Assembly: GCF_014648435.1 (NCBI RefSeq)
Contig: NZ_BMRC01000004.1
Span: forward strand, 372,001-436,000
DNA length: 64,000 nucleotides
Source: Nonomuraea spiralis
Lineage (GTDB): Bacteria; Actinomycetota; Actinomycetes; Streptosporangiales; Streptosporangiaceae
Direction of reading: 5' to 3'
Shown here: positions 38,033-46,935 of the stretch, piece by piece
How positions within the stretch are numbered: the first letter of the stretch is position 1
Layout of the letters: each line of letters begins with the position of its first letter
The notes under the pieces: model-generated
What the model was told of the DNA's origin: nothing
Databases searched by the model: none
What the model saw: only the letters and a program-made list of their open reading frames with translations
Position numbers and translations under genes: made by a program

Positions 38033-38998
38033 GTGAGTCAGCAGCGGCGGGGATTGGGCAAGGGACTCGGGGCGCTCATTCCGACCGGACCCATCGTTGA
38101 CGGCCCGGGGACAGCGCCCGCTCCTTCGAACGGATCCACGGTCGAGGTTGGTCCGAAGCCGATCGCTGGAGCGTACTTCAAAGAGGTTGCCCTGGCCGCG
38201 ATCGTGCCCAACCCGCGCCAGCCGCGCGACGTGTTCGACGAGGAACGCCTCCAGGAGCTGGCCGACTCCATCCGCGAGGTCGGACTGCTGCAGCCGATCG
38301 TGGTGCGTTCCGTGGGCGGTGGGCAGTACGAACTGATCATGGGGGAGCGGCGCTGGCGGGCCTGCCAGCAGGTCGGCCTGGACCCGGTTCCGGCAATCGT
38401 GCGAAACACGCAGGACACCGATCTCCTCCGGGACGCGCTCATCGAGAACCTTCAGCGCGAACAGCTGAACGCTCTGGAAGAGGCGGCCGCCTACCAGCAG
38501 CTGCTGGACGACTTCCAGGCCACGCACGAGCAGTTGGCCAGCAAGGTGGGGCGCTCCCGTTCGCACATCACCAACACGCTCCGGCTGCTCAACCTCCCTC
38601 CGGAGGTTCAGCTCAAGGTGGCCGCCGGCACCATCAGCGCCGGGCACGCCCGCGCCCTGCTCGGCCTGAGCAGTGCGGAGGAGCAGATCCAGTTGGCCAA
38701 GCGGATCGTGGCGGAGCTGCTGTCGGTGAGGGCGGTGGAGGAGATCGTCGCGATGGGCAGCGCCAAGGCGGCCGCCCAGAAGGCGCCGCGCGAGCGACAG
38801 GTGGCCAAGCCCACCGCTCCTGGCCTGACTCATTTGGCCGACCGGCTTTCCGATCACTTCGAGACGAAGGTGAAGGTCGACTTGGGGCGACGGAAGGGGC
38901 GCATCGTGGTGGAGTTCGCCACCATTGATGACCTTGAGCGAATCATCGGGACGATGGCGCCTGAGGCTGCTCGTGCGATGCGGGAGTCCGAAGACTGA
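38033..38998 (+). CDS. parB: Chromosome partitioning protein ParB
   Basis: A 321-residue CTP-dependent DNA clamp that loads at parS. The N-terminal ParB/Srx domain shows IVPNPRQPRDVFDEERLQELADSIREVGLLQPIVVR and the CTP-binding GERRWRACQ (GxRR). The central helix-turn-helix is ASKVGRSRSHITNTLRLLNLP, and the C-terminal dimer domain ends RIVVEFATIDDLERIIGTM. The start is GTG 38033 with GAGGAG seven bases upstream. Five parS sites follow within 900 bases. Confidence 0.97.
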   Translation: MSQQRRGLGKGLGALIPTGPIVDGPGTAPAPSNGSTVEVGPKPIAGAYFKEVALAAIVPNPRQPRDVFDEERLQELADSIREVGLLQPIVVRSVGGGQYELIMGERRWRACQQVGLDPVPAIVRNTQDTDLLRDALIENLQREQLNALEEAAAYQQLLDDFQATHEQLASKVGRSRSHITNTLRLLNLPPEVQLKVAAGTISAGHARALLGLSSAEEQIQLAKRIVAELLSVRAVEEIVAMGSAKAAAQKAPRERQVAKPTAPGLTHLADRLSDHFETKVKVDLGRRKGRIVVEFATIDDLERIIGTMAPEAARAMRESED

Positions 38999-39007
38999 CC
39001 CTCACGT

Positions 39008-39021
39008 GTTTCACGTGAAAC
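39008..39021. promoter_or_regulatory. parS: parS site
   Basis: Perfect GTTTCACGTGAAAC palindrome ten bases after the parB stop. Confidence 0.9.
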
Positions 39022-39234
39022 CCTTCTCCTCATCCACGGCCTCGCTCTGCCAGGCATGCTCGCCGCGCCTCTTCTCCTCCTCTCCGCTTCTTCTCGCCGT
39101 CTCGCGACCGCCCGGCTTCGTTCTCCTTGAACCAGTGCGTACGCCCGCTGGTTCTTGGATGAGCCCCTTGAGCCCCTTTAGCTCTGAGGCGTGACGCTGG
39201 GGCGATTCGCGCCACCTGGCTTTGCGTTCGGGCT

Positions 39235-39248
39235 GCTTCACGTGAAAC
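39235..39248. promoter_or_regulatory. parS: parS site with one mismatch
   Basis: GCTTCACGTGAAAC: one base differs from the consensus (C for T at position 2), so ParB binding may be weaker. Confidence 0.75.
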
Positions 39249-39738
39249 ACGTGCCTCTTTCTCTCCGGGGGAGCTTCGGCTCGTGCGCTTCCAATTGACG
39301 GCCAGCTCGATTGACCGTCTGGGCTCACGTGAACCTGAGTCTATGAAGGCGACGTCCTGAGGGCGGGGAGAGGTTGCGCCCAAAAGGTTGGTAGCGGCTT
39401 CCCTGGAGCATGCGGATCCGTGTAGCTTCCGGACGTCTGACGTCATGCGCGCGTGCTTGGTGCGGTGCCTTCTGAGCGTCGTCTGATGTGGCCGGTGTTC
39501 GTGCGAAGTGCTTGACGCTGTGGTGGCACGTCTTCATTGAACCGTCTGCATGGGACACCACTCCTGGAGGGGCGAGTCACCTCTCTCGCCGAGGGAGGTG
39601 GCAGGGCTGGCGGGGTTCGCTTCTGGTCGGCGGGCGCGGCTTTCGCGGGACTTTGATGTTTCGCATGCAGCCCCTGGGAGCCCGTCGCCGCGACCCTTCG
39701 CTGCTTCCCCCGCGTGCGGCCTCTCGCTGTCCCGCAGC

Positions 39739-39752
39739 GTTTCACGTGAAAC
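39739..39752. promoter_or_regulatory. parS: parS site
   Basis: Perfect GTTTCACGTGAAAC palindrome. Confidence 0.9.
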
Positions 39753-39796
39753 AGCTCCGGGATCCGTGCGCCTTCTCGGCTCAGGCTTCTCGCTTC

Positions 39797-39810
39797 GTTT
39801 CACGTGAAAC
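39797..39810. promoter_or_regulatory. parS: parS site
   Basis: Perfect GTTTCACGTGAAAC palindrome, 58 bases after the preceding site. Confidence 0.9.
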
Positions 39811-39861
39811 GCCGGTCCTGGCTCTCCTTGCTCGTGCTGAGTCGGGCGGTGCTCCGGCGGT

Positions 39862-39875
39862 GTTTCACGTGAAAC
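39862..39875. promoter_or_regulatory. parS: parS site
   Basis: Perfect GTTTCACGTGAAAC palindrome, 65 bases after the preceding site and ten bases from the 3' end of the threonine aldolase gene. Confidence 0.9.
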
Positions 39876-39884
39876 GGTGGCGGG

Positions 39885-40931
39885 TCAGGTGGTGGCGGCT
39901 TTGTGGAGGGCGGCTAGGAAGTCGTCTACGTGTTCTTCAGTGGTGTCGTAGGCGGTCATCCAGCGGACCGTGCCTGCCTGCTCGTCCCAGTAGTGGAAGA
40001 GGTAGTGCTGACGGAGGGACTCGGTGACGGCGTGCGGGAGGGTGGCGAAGACGGCGTTGGACTCGACGGGCTGAGCGAGGGAGACGCCGGGTACGTCGGT
40101 GATCCCGTTCGCGAGGCGGAGGGCCATCTGGTTGGCGTGGGAGGCGTTTCGGTGCCACAGGTCGTCGGTCAGGAGCGCTGAGAGTTGAGCCGAGATGAAG
40201 CGCATCTTTGAGGCCAGTTGGAGTGACTGCCGACGGAGGTAGGGGACTGCGTCCGTCAGGGACGGGTCCAGGACGACCACCGCTTCGGCGGCCAGGGCGC
40301 CGTTCTTGGTGCCGCCGAAGCTGAAGACGTCCACGCCTGCGTCTGTGGTGATGGCTTTCAGAGGGCAGTTGAGGTGGGCGGCGGCGTTGGCCAGGCGGGC
40401 GCCGTCTACATGGAGGCGTAGGCCGGATGCGTGTGCTGTTTCGGCGAGGGCGGCGATCTCGGTGGGGGAGTAGCAGGTGCCGAGTTCGGTCACCTGGGAG
40501 ATGGAGACGACTGCTGGTTGGGGTTCGTGGTGCTGGCCCAGGAGGTTCAGGTGGGCCTTGATGTCGTCGGGGCGGAGTTTGCCTTGGGAGGTGGGGACGG
40601 TTCGGAGCTTAACGCCCAGCAGGCGTTCGGTGGCGCCTGTCTCGTGGGTGGCGATGTGGGCGCTGTCGGCGCAGAGGATGGCGTCGTAGCGGCCGAGCAT
40701 GAGGGCCAGGCCGACCATGTTGGCGCCTGCTCCGTTCAGGACGGCGAAGCCTTCTGCTGTGGGGCCGAAGGTTTCCTTGATTTTGTGCTCGAAGGTTGAG
40801 GTCCAGGTGTCGTCGCCGTAGGCGGGGGCGTCGCCTTGGTTGGCGGTTGTGATGGCGTGGAGGATTTCGGAGTGCACGCCGGCGTGGTTGTCGCTGGCGA
40901 AGCTCTTGGGGTGGGTGGGATCGATCGGCAC
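39885..40931 (-). CDS. Low-specificity L-threonine aldolase family enzyme
   Basis: A 348-residue fold-type I PLP enzyme of the beta-eliminating lyase/threonine aldolase family, expected to cleave L-threonine or allo-threonine to glycine and acetaldehyde. Family stretches are FASDNHAGVHSEILHAI, YGDDTWTSTFEHKIKETFG, LHVDGARLANAA (Asp and Arg for PLP) and SFGGTKNGALAAEAVV, whose Lys binds PLP. The ATG at 40931 matches the family start. It replaces genes such as cwlM that follow parB in mycobacteria, so it is a lineage-specific neighbour. Confidence 0.92.
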   Translation of the reverse strand: MPIDPTHPKSFASDNHAGVHSEILHAITTANQGDAPAYGDDTWTSTFEHKIKETFGPTAEGFAVLNGAGANMVGLALMLGRYDAILCADSAHIATHETGATERLLGVKLRTVPTSQGKLRPDDIKAHLNLLGQHHEPQPAVVSISQVTELGTCYSPTEIAALAETAHASGLRLHVDGARLANAAAHLNCPLKAITTDAGVDVFSFGGTKNGALAAEAVVVLDPSLTDAVPYLRRQSLQLASKMRFISAQLSALLTDDLWHRNASHANQMALRLANGITDVPGVSLAQPVESNAVFATLPHAVTESLRQHYLFHYWDEQAGTVRWMTAYDTTEEHVDDFLAALHKAATT

Positions 40932-42371
40932 ACCGTAAGGCTATGCAAGGCGGTCCGGGGCGGCTGTTTTGGGGGCGCGAGGGTGTGAGTCGTGGCGGCT
41001 GTGCGGGGCGTCAGGGGTGGTGTTGCGTTGGTGTCGAGTCTCCGTGGTGGGGGTCAGTACATGGCGCCGCTGGGTCGGGCGTGGCGTGGCGCATGCGGTG
41101 CGCGGGCGTAAGGGGTGCATGCATGATGGTGCGCATTGAGGGGTGTATGCGCTAGGTGGAGAGTATGCGAGGCGAGGCGTGATGGCGTGCGGCAGGCGCG
41201 GCCAGGTGCGGAGTGATGGGGGTGGGGCACGGCAGGGGGGGCGCGGTGAAGGCCGGATTGCCGCGAGCTGCGAGGTGGGCGGGTGGTCGTCTGATCGGTC
41301 TGGTGGGTGGCGGTGAGGGGGTGGTGCTCAAGGGGATTCGTTTGGCTCGACAGTCCAACGATGGGTGCGAGCTCTCGAAAGCGTCGGGGAGAGGGGGTAG
41401 CGCGGGTGAGGTCTCGCGGTGGGCAGTGTGCGGGGAGGGCGGAGGGCGTTGTTAAAAGTGGTCTGGCGCGTAGTGGTGTGGCGGTAGGTGAGGGACTGCC
41501 AGAAAGGTGCCGCTAGAGAGGGCGTGAGGAGGGGGTAGCAAGGGCAGCGGCGTCGGGGGCGTAGGACGGTGAATGACAGCGGATGACGGCGGATGACGGC
41601 GGAGGGCCCTGGGGGAGAGTGGCGTTGCGGCCCATGCGGTGCCGCTTTCGTGGGTCTACGAGGGTGTCCGATGCGGCTCTGTCTTCGATTCCGATGCGAC
41701 GGTTGACGGCGTCGATGATCCTTCGCTTTGAGGGGAGGGGCCGGGCCCTCGGTGGCGGCCAACGGCTGCAGCGGACGGACGGTGCCTGCCAAGCCCGTCG
41801 ATTGCCGGTTGCGCCCGGGAGGTAGGCGGGGGGCGGTGGTGTGAACGGCTGCGCGGGGGTGCGGGTGGGGTGCGCTTAGGAATGACGGTGGCGCGGGTGG
41901 TGGGTGACGGTGGGCGTGAAGCCGTGAAGCCGTGAAGCCGTGAAGGCGTGAGGCCGCGAAGCCGCGAAGGCGCGAAGGCGCGAAGGCGTGAAGGCGTGAA
42001 GGTGTCTGTGGTTACGGCGGTGAGGGTGCCTGGGGCGGATGGTGGTGTCCGGGAGGGATGCCTGTGACGGTGTTCGCGATGGGGGTTACTGCGGTGCCGT
42101 GAGGGCCTTCCGTGCGATGCCTGTGACGGGTGCCTGCGAAGAGGCCCCGCTGTGGGATCCGCGAGGGGCCTTTGCGGAGGGGGCCTTAGGACGGCCCGGG
42201 GGAGTCTGGTTTGAGGCCCGTGATGGTGTGGCTCTTGCGGTGTCCGTATGGGGTGCTTGAGGGCGACCCCAGCGGCGACTGCGGTGGCGCCCGTGATGGG
42301 GGTCGGGAGGGCGCCAGGTTGACGGTGGGGGAGAAGCCGGGGGCGTGGGTGGCGGTGTGGATGGGGGAGGG
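40932..42371. other. 1.44-kb gene-free, strongly G-skewed stretch
   Basis: No frame on either strand matches a known family; minus-strand frames are Pro/Thr/Arg-rich and plus-strand ones Gly/Arg/Val-rich. Base use is strongly asymmetric: 41281-41340 has 32 G, 8 C, 15 T and 5 A by hand count. The stretch contains an 8-bp tandem array (41915-42002), a GATGCCTGTGACGG direct repeat (42057-42070 and 42116-42129) and short GCGGATGACG duplications near 41580. It could be decayed coding DNA or a structural region near the origin. Confidence 0.55.
41915..42002 (+). repeat. 8-bp tandem repeat, eleven copies
   Basis: Eleven consecutive 8-base units of the form CGTGAAGC, with CGCGAAGG and CGTGAAGG variants; only one unit (CGTGAGGC) departs further. 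An 8-base period is not a multiple of three, so the array is very unlikely to be coding. Copy number may vary between strains. Confidence 0.85.
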
Positions 42372-43328
42372 TTAGGGGCGGGGGCGGTGGGCGGCGTTTT
42401 GGAGGAGGGTGCGGCAGAGGTCGCCGAGGTCGCGTCCTGCCGCTTCCGCCGCCATCGGCAGCAAGGACGTCTCCGTCATCCCCGGCGCCACGTTCACCTC
42501 AAGGAAGTGCGGGTCGTCGGCCGAGTCGACGATCAGGTCCGTACGGGAGATGTCCCGCAACCCGAGCGCCGTGTGCGCCGTCACCGCCATCCGGGCACAC
42601 GCCTCGGCGGCGGCCGCGGAGAGGCGGGCGGGGGCGAAGAACTCGGTGTGCCCGGCCGTGTAGCGGGCCGCGTAGTCGTACACACCGGCGTCGGGGACGA
42701 TCTCCACGGCCGGCAGGGCCACGGGTCCTTCGCCGAGGTCGACGACGGAGACCGACACCTCGACGCCGTCGACGTACCGCTCGATGAGGGCGGTGTCACC
42801 GTAGGCGAAGCAGCCGACCATGGCGGCGGGCAGATCCTCGGCGGTGCGGACGATGGACGCGCCGAGGGCCGAGCCGCCGCGGGCGGGCTTGACGAACAGA
42901 GGGAGGCCGAGCCGGTCGATGATGCGGCCGAGCACCACGGTGGCGCCGAGGTCGTGGAAGGTCTCCCGGGGGAGCGTGACGGACTCGGGGGTACGCAGGC
43001 CGACCGAGCGTACGACGGCCTTGGCGGTGGGCTTGTCGAAGGCCACGCGGCAGGCGTCGGGGCCGGCGCCGACGTAGGGAACGTCGAGGAGTTCGAGCAC
43101 GGACCGGATCGCGCCGTCCTCGCCCGCGCCGCCGTGGAGGGTGACGAACACCGCCTCGGGCGGGTCGGCGAGGATCGAGGGCACGAGGGAGGCGTCGGTG
43201 TCGCGGGCCTCCACGTCGATGCCCGTGGCGCGCAGCACCTCGCTCACCCGGCGGCCGGAGCGCAGGGACACCTCCCGCTCATAGGAGAGGCCCCCGGCCA
43301 GCACGAGCACGTGGCCCAGATCGCTCAT
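42372..43328 (-). CDS. ddl: D-alanine--D-alanine ligase
   Basis: A 318-residue ATP-grasp ligase that makes the D-Ala-D-Ala dipeptide of peptidoglycan. Seen: LAGGLSYEREVSLRSGRRV at the start, VFVTLHGGAGEDGAIRSVLELLDVPYVGAG, LFVKPARGGSALGAS for ATP binding, and FLEVNVAPGMTETSLLPMAA at the end. ATG 43328 has GGAGGAG six bases upstream. The family is usually 300-370 residues; this is a compact version. It might share the transcript with the aminotransferase upstream only if the terminator at 43410-43446 is read through. Confidence 0.93.
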   Translation of the reverse strand: MSDLGHVLVLAGGLSYEREVSLRSGRRVSEVLRATGIDVEARDTDASLVPSILADPPEAVFVTLHGGAGEDGAIRSVLELLDVPYVGAGPDACRVAFDKPTAKAVVRSVGLRTPESVTLPRETFHDLGATVVLGRIIDRLGLPLFVKPARGGSALGASIVRTAEDLPAAMVGCFAYGDTALIERYVDGVEVSVSVVDLGEGPVALPAVEIVPDAGVYDYAARYTAGHTEFFAPARLSAAAAEACARMAVTAHTALGLRDISRTDLIVDSADDPHFLEVNVAPGMTETSLLPMAAEAAGRDLGDLCRTLLQNAAHRPRP

Positions 43329-43409
43329 CACATCTCCTCCGCTGATCGTACGCGTCCAACCGTACCGGCGGCTGGCGGCGAATGGTGTAGGTGAGGCCCG
43401 CACACGAGT

Positions 43410-43446
43410 ACGGCCGGCGTCCCCGTCCCCGGGGAGCGCCGGCCGT
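43410..43446 (-). terminator. Hairpin terminator downstream of the aminotransferase gene
   Basis: Arms ACGGCCGGCG (43410-43419) and CGCCGGCCGT (43437-43446) form a ten-base stem with further TCCCC/GGGGA pairing inside. It starts twelve bases after the aminotransferase stop. No U-run; GC-rich stems of this type are common actinobacterial terminators. Confidence 0.65.
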
Positions 43447-43457
43447 GCCCGGGAAAG

Positions 43458-44783
43458 CTAGGCCAGTTCGGGCCCCGGCGTGTCAACGCCGATCCGCTCG
43501 GGCCCCGAGCCGGTGCCGAACATGTCCCGGAGCTGCATCTCCTGCTCGATCACCCCGGACAGGCGTCGTACGCCCTCGCGGATGCGGTCGGGCTCGGGGT
43601 AGCAGTAGGACAGCCGCATGTGCCGGGCGCCGCTGCCGTCGGAGAAGAATCCGGTGCCGGGTACGAACGCCACCCGTTCGGCCACCGCGCGCGGCAGGAT
43701 CGCCTTGGAGTCGAGCCCTTCGGGCAGGGTCGCCCATACGAAGAACCCGCCGGCCGGACGGGTCCAGGTGACCTCGGGCGGCATCAGGGCCTCCAGAGAG
43801 TCGATCATGGAGTCGCGCCGCTCGCGGTAGAGCTCCTTGAAGGACTTGATCTGCTCCCGCCACGGCTGCGTGGCCAGGAACTGGCCCACGGCGAGCTGCG
43901 TGAACACCGAGTGCGACAACACGGCCGACTCCATGGCCAGGATGAGTTTGTCGCGGATGGCGTGCGGCGCGAGCGCCCAGCCGACGCGGAAGCCGGGGGC
44001 GAGCGTCTTGGAGAACGACCCCAGGTAGACCACGCCGTCGGGGTTGTCGGCCCGCAGGGCGCGCATCGGCTCGCCGTCGAAACCGAGCAGTCCGTACGGG
44101 TTGTCCTCGATGATGAGGATCCCGGCCCGCTGGCAGATGTCGAGCACCTGCTGCCGCCTGGCCAGGTTGAGTGTGACGCCGGCCGGGTTCTGGAAGGTCG
44201 GGATCGTGTAGAGGAACTTGATGGGCGCTCCGGCGGTCTCCAGCGCGTAGATGGTCTGCGCCAGCGATTCGGGCACGATGCCCTGATCGTCCATGGCGAC
44301 ATGAACCACTTTGGCCTGGTAGGCGGAGAACGTCCCCAGGGCTCCGACGTACGAGGGGCCCTCGGCGAGCACGACGTCGCCCGGGTCGATGAAGATCCGG
44401 GTGATCAGGTCGAGCGCCTGCTGTGAACCGACGGTGACGACGACGTCGTTCGCCCCGGCCTCGATCCCCTCCAGCCGCATGACCTCGCAGATCTGCTCGC
44501 GCAGGTGCGGGTCACCCTGGCCGGAACCGTACTGCAGCGCGACCGTGCCGCGCGTGGTGACCAGGTCGGAGACCAGCTCGCCGACCATGTCGAGGGGGAG
44601 CGCCGTGACGTACGGCATGCCGCCGGCGAGCGAGACCACCTCGGGTCTCGACGCGACGGCGAAAAGAGCTCGGATCTCGGAGGCGACCATCCCGGTAGCT
44701 CGTGCGGCGTACCGATCGACGTAGGCGTCGATACGCGACCCTTGGGTCGCGGGTGTCTGACCGTGATCCCGCTCTTGCGTCAC
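43458..44783 (-). CDS. PLP-dependent aminotransferase (2-aminoadipate/MocR-like without DNA-binding domain)
   Basis: A 441-residue fold-type I aminotransferase. Seen: VVSLAGGMPYVTALP, YGSGQGDPHLREQI, TVGSQQALDLITRIFIDPGDVVLAEGPSYVGALG, TIPTFQNPAGVTL, IIEDNPYGLLGFDG, and GSFSKTLAPGFRVGW with the PLP Lys. It is most like LysN/2-aminoadipate transaminases and kynurenine-type aminotransferases that lack the GntR domain. The substrate cannot be fixed from sequence. GTG 44783 has AGGAGG seven bases upstream, so earlier in-frame ATGs are not needed. Confidence 0.88.
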   Translation of the reverse strand: MTQERDHGQTPATQGSRIDAYVDRYAARATGMVASEIRALFAVASRPEVVSLAGGMPYVTALPLDMVGELVSDLVTTRGTVALQYGSGQGDPHLREQICEVMRLEGIEAGANDVVVTVGSQQALDLITRIFIDPGDVVLAEGPSYVGALGTFSAYQAKVVHVAMDDQGIVPESLAQTIYALETAGAPIKFLYTIPTFQNPAGVTLNLARRQQVLDICQRAGILIIEDNPYGLLGFDGEPMRALRADNPDGVVYLGSFSKTLAPGFRVGWALAPHAIRDKLILAMESAVLSHSVFTQLAVGQFLATQPWREQIKSFKELYRERRDSMIDSLEALMPPEVTWTRPAGGFFVWATLPEGLDSKAILPRAVAERVAFVPGTGFFSDGSGARHMRLSYCYPEPDRIREGVRRLSGVIEQEMQLRDMFGTGSGPERIGVDTPGPELA

Positions 44784-44959
44784 GGCCCACCTCCTAGGTG
44801 TCATATAGGACCGAAATACCAGATTACGCCAGTCGGACATGTCCTTCGTGACCGGGCTCGACCGTCGTGGTACCCGCTGGCTGCATCTTCACTGAGCTAC
44901 CATGCCAGCTACGGACGCGGTTTTCGCGCGCTTTTCTGGGTCGACGATAGGGGCCGTAG

Positions 44960-45577
44960 TTGTCGCGCCGGCTGGTCAACATAACCCTGGACAATCTCGA
45001 AGATCTGCCACGCCGTTGCCGGCGGTGCGTGTTCTGGGAGCTCGATCCCGTCAGCGGCGAGCGCGCGGTGAACTCGGGCGATCCCGGGCTGGAGAAGGAG
45101 GCCTGGATCTCGGGCACGCTGCTGGAGTGGGGGAGCTGCGGCAAAATCGCCTACGTCGACGGGGTTCCGGCCGGGTTCGTCCTCTACAGCCCGCCGCTCT
45201 ACAGCCCGCGTTCCGTGGCCTTCCCCACCTCGCCGGTCAGCGCCGACGCGGTGCTGCTGATGACGGCCCACATCATTCCCGAGTTCTCGGGCGGGGGGCT
45301 CGGCCGGATGCTGATTCAGGGAGTGGCGAAAGACCTGACCAGGCGCGGGGTGAAGGCCATTGAGGCGTTCGGCGACCTGAAGTGGGAAGAGCCTAGTTGC
45401 GTAGTTCCTGCTGAATACTTGCTTTCTGTGGGTTTTAAGACAGTTCGACCGCATTTGCGGTTTCCGAGGTTGCGTTTGGAGTTGAAGAGCGCCGTCTCGT
45501 GGCGTGAGGACGTCGAGGTGGCCCTTGAACGCCTCCTGGGCTCCATGAGTCCGGAACGCGCCCTACGTCCCGTCTGA
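44960..45577 (+). CDS. GNAT-family N-acetyltransferase
   Basis: A 205-residue protein with a Cys-rich beginning (DLPRRCRRCVFWELDP) and a GNAT acetyl-CoA-binding core: AYVDGVPAGFVLYSPP, LLMTAHIIPEFSGGGLGRMLIQGVAKDLTRRGVKAIEAFG. The motif A form G-G-G-L-G-R-M is close to Q/RxxGxG/A. Substrate unknown. Actinobacteria often have such a protein near this locus. The start is a TTG at 44960 with AGGGG upstream, which gives a sensible N-terminus. Confidence 0.83.
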   Translation: MSRRLVNITLDNLEDLPRRCRRCVFWELDPVSGERAVNSGDPGLEKEAWISGTLLEWGSCGKIAYVDGVPAGFVLYSPPLYSPRSVAFPTSPVSADAVLLMTAHIIPEFSGGGLGRMLIQGVAKDLTRRGVKAIEAFGDLKWEEPSCVVPAEYLLSVGFKTVRPHLRFPRLRLELKSAVSWREDVEVALERLLGSMSPERALRPV

Positions 45578-45622
45578 CGCCTTCTGAGGGCCCACGACGG
45601 ACCGTCCAGGACGGACATACGA

Positions 45623-45654
45623 AAGCCCCCCGCGGCGGTGACCGCGGGGGGCTT
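45623..45654. terminator. Bidirectional terminator between the GNAT gene and trxA
   Basis: A perfect 13-base stem (45623-45635 with 45642-45654) with a six-base loop, ending in AA/TT on both sides, lies between the convergent GNAT and trxA stops, so it can serve both. Confidence 0.85.
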
Positions 45655-45668
45655 CGACACAGGGCGGA

Positions 45669-45983
45669 CTAGATGATGCCCTCAAGCTCGCGGAGCAGCA
45701 TGGCCTTCGGCTTGGCGCCGATGATCTGCTTCACGACCTCGCCACCCTTGTAGACGTTCATCGTGGGGATCTGGAGCACGCCGTACTCGCGGGGAACCTC
45801 GGGGTTCTCGTCGATGTTGAGCTTGACGATCTCCAGCTTGTCGCCGTGCTCGTTCTCGATCTCCTGGAGGATGGGCGCGACCTGACGGCACGGGCCGCAC
45901 CACTCGGCCCAGAAGTCGACCAGCACAGGCTTGTCGCTCTTGAGGACCTCGGACTCGAACGTGGCGTCGGTTACTGCCTTCAC
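45669..45983 (-). CDS. trxA: Thioredoxin
   Basis: A 104-residue classical thioredoxin with the redox motif WCGPC (DFWAEWCGPCRQVAPIL) and cis-Pro loop LQIPTMNVYKGGE. It is reduced by the thioredoxin reductase encoded ten bases upstream in the same operon. GTG 45983 follows AAGGAG; longer frames upstream are not family-like. Confidence 0.97.
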   Translation of the reverse strand: MKAVTDATFESEVLKSDKPVLVDFWAEWCGPCRQVAPILQEIENEHGDKLEIVKLNIDENPEVPREYGVLQIPTMNVYKGGEVVKQIIGAKPKAMLLRELEGII

Positions 45984-45993
45984 GGTGCGCTCC

Positions 45994-46935
45994 TTACTTC
46001 TCGTTGTTCGCAAGCCAGCGCTCGGAGTCGAGCGAGGCGGCACAGCCGGTGCCGGCCGCGGTGATGGCCTGGCGGTAGGTGTGGTCGACGACGTCGCCCG
46101 CCGCGAACACACCGTCGATGTTGGTGGCCGTGGACGGCGAGGCGACCTTGATGTACCCGTTCTCGTCGAGCTCGATCTGGCCCTTGACCAGGTCGGTACG
46201 GGGGTCGTGACCGATGGCCAGGAACAGCGCGTCGGTCGCCAGCTCGCACTCCTCGCCCGTCTCGACGTTGCGCAGCTTGACCGCCTCGACCTTGCCGTCG
46301 CCGAGCACGTCGACGACCTCGGAGTCCCAGACGAACCGGATCTTGTCGTTGGCGAACGCGCGCTCCTGCATGATCTTGCTGGCGCGCAGCTCGCCGCGGC
46401 GGTGGACGACCGTCACCATACGCCCGAACCGGGTCAGGAACGTGGCCTCCTCCATGGCGGTGTCGCCGCCGCCCACGACCACGATGTCCTTGTTGCGGAA
46501 GAAGAAGCCGTCACAGGTGGCGCACCAGGACACGCCGTGGCCGGACAGGCGCTTCTCGTTCTCCAGGCCGAGCTCGCGGTAGCCGGAGCCCATGGTCAGG
46601 ATCACCGACTTGGCGTAATAGGTGTCGGTGTGCGTCTTGACGACCTTGGGGTTGGCCTCAAGGTCGACCTCGACCACGTCGTCGGCCACCAGCTCGGCGC
46701 CGAAGCGCTCGGCCTGCTTGCGCAGGTTGTCCATCAGGTCGGGGCCCATGATGCCGTCGGGGAAACCGGGGAAGTTCTCCACGTCGGTGGTGTTCATGAG
46801 CGCACCGCCCGCCGTCACGGAGCCCTCGAAGACCAGTGGCTTGAGTTCGGCGCGCGCGGAGTAGACGGCCGCGGTGTAGCCCGCAGGGCCCGACCCAATG
46901 ATGATCACGTTACGAACGTCGCTCAACGCTCCCAC
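45994..46935 (-). CDS. trxB: Thioredoxin reductase
   Basis: A 313-residue flavoenzyme. The FAD motif is NVIIIGSGPAGYTAAVYSARA, the active-site pair is WCATCDG, and the NADPH motif is VVGGGDTAMEEATFL; it ends with GVFAAGDVVDHTYRQAITAAGTGCAAS. It passes electrons from NADPH to TrxA. Candidate starts are TTG 46968, GTG 46935 (GAGG five bases upstream) and TTG 46926; GTG 46935 is used here. The trxB-trxA order next to sigM is conserved in actinobacteria. Confidence 0.97.
   Translation of the reverse strand: MGALSDVRNVIIIGSGPAGYTAAVYSARAELKPLVFEGSVTAGGALMNTTDVENFPGFPDGIMGPDLMDNLRKQAERFGAELVADDVVEVDLEANPKVVKTHTDTYYAKSVILTMGSGYRELGLENEKRLSGHGVSWCATCDGFFFRNKDIVVVGGGDTAMEEATFLTRFGRMVTVVHRRGELRASKIMQERAFANDKIRFVWDSEVVDVLGDGKVEAVKLRNVETGEECELATDALFLAIGHDPRTDLVKGQIELDENGYIKVASPSTATNIDGVFAAGDVVDHTYRQAITAAGTGCAASLDSERWLANNEK

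Larger units (their letters stand above)
38999..39884. other. Gene-free parS-bearing spacer after parB
   Basis: An 886-bp stretch without a credible gene on either strand. Its main content is five ParB-binding palindromes listed separately. It probably acts as the nucleation region for the ParB-DNA complex near the origin. Confidence 0.6.

Noticed and set aside
39317-39332. A further parS-like site (CTCACGTGAACC)
   Set aside because: Several mismatches outside the CACGTG core; not counted as parS.
39488-40027. A 179-codon plus-strand frame through the parS cluster
   Set aside because: It runs across three parS sites and into the antisense of threonine aldolase; composition looks non-coding.
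41328-41792. A 154-codon minus-strand frame in the repeat-bearing tract
   Set aside because: Pro/Arg/Thr-rich with no domain-like pattern and no ribosome site; it follows from the base skew.
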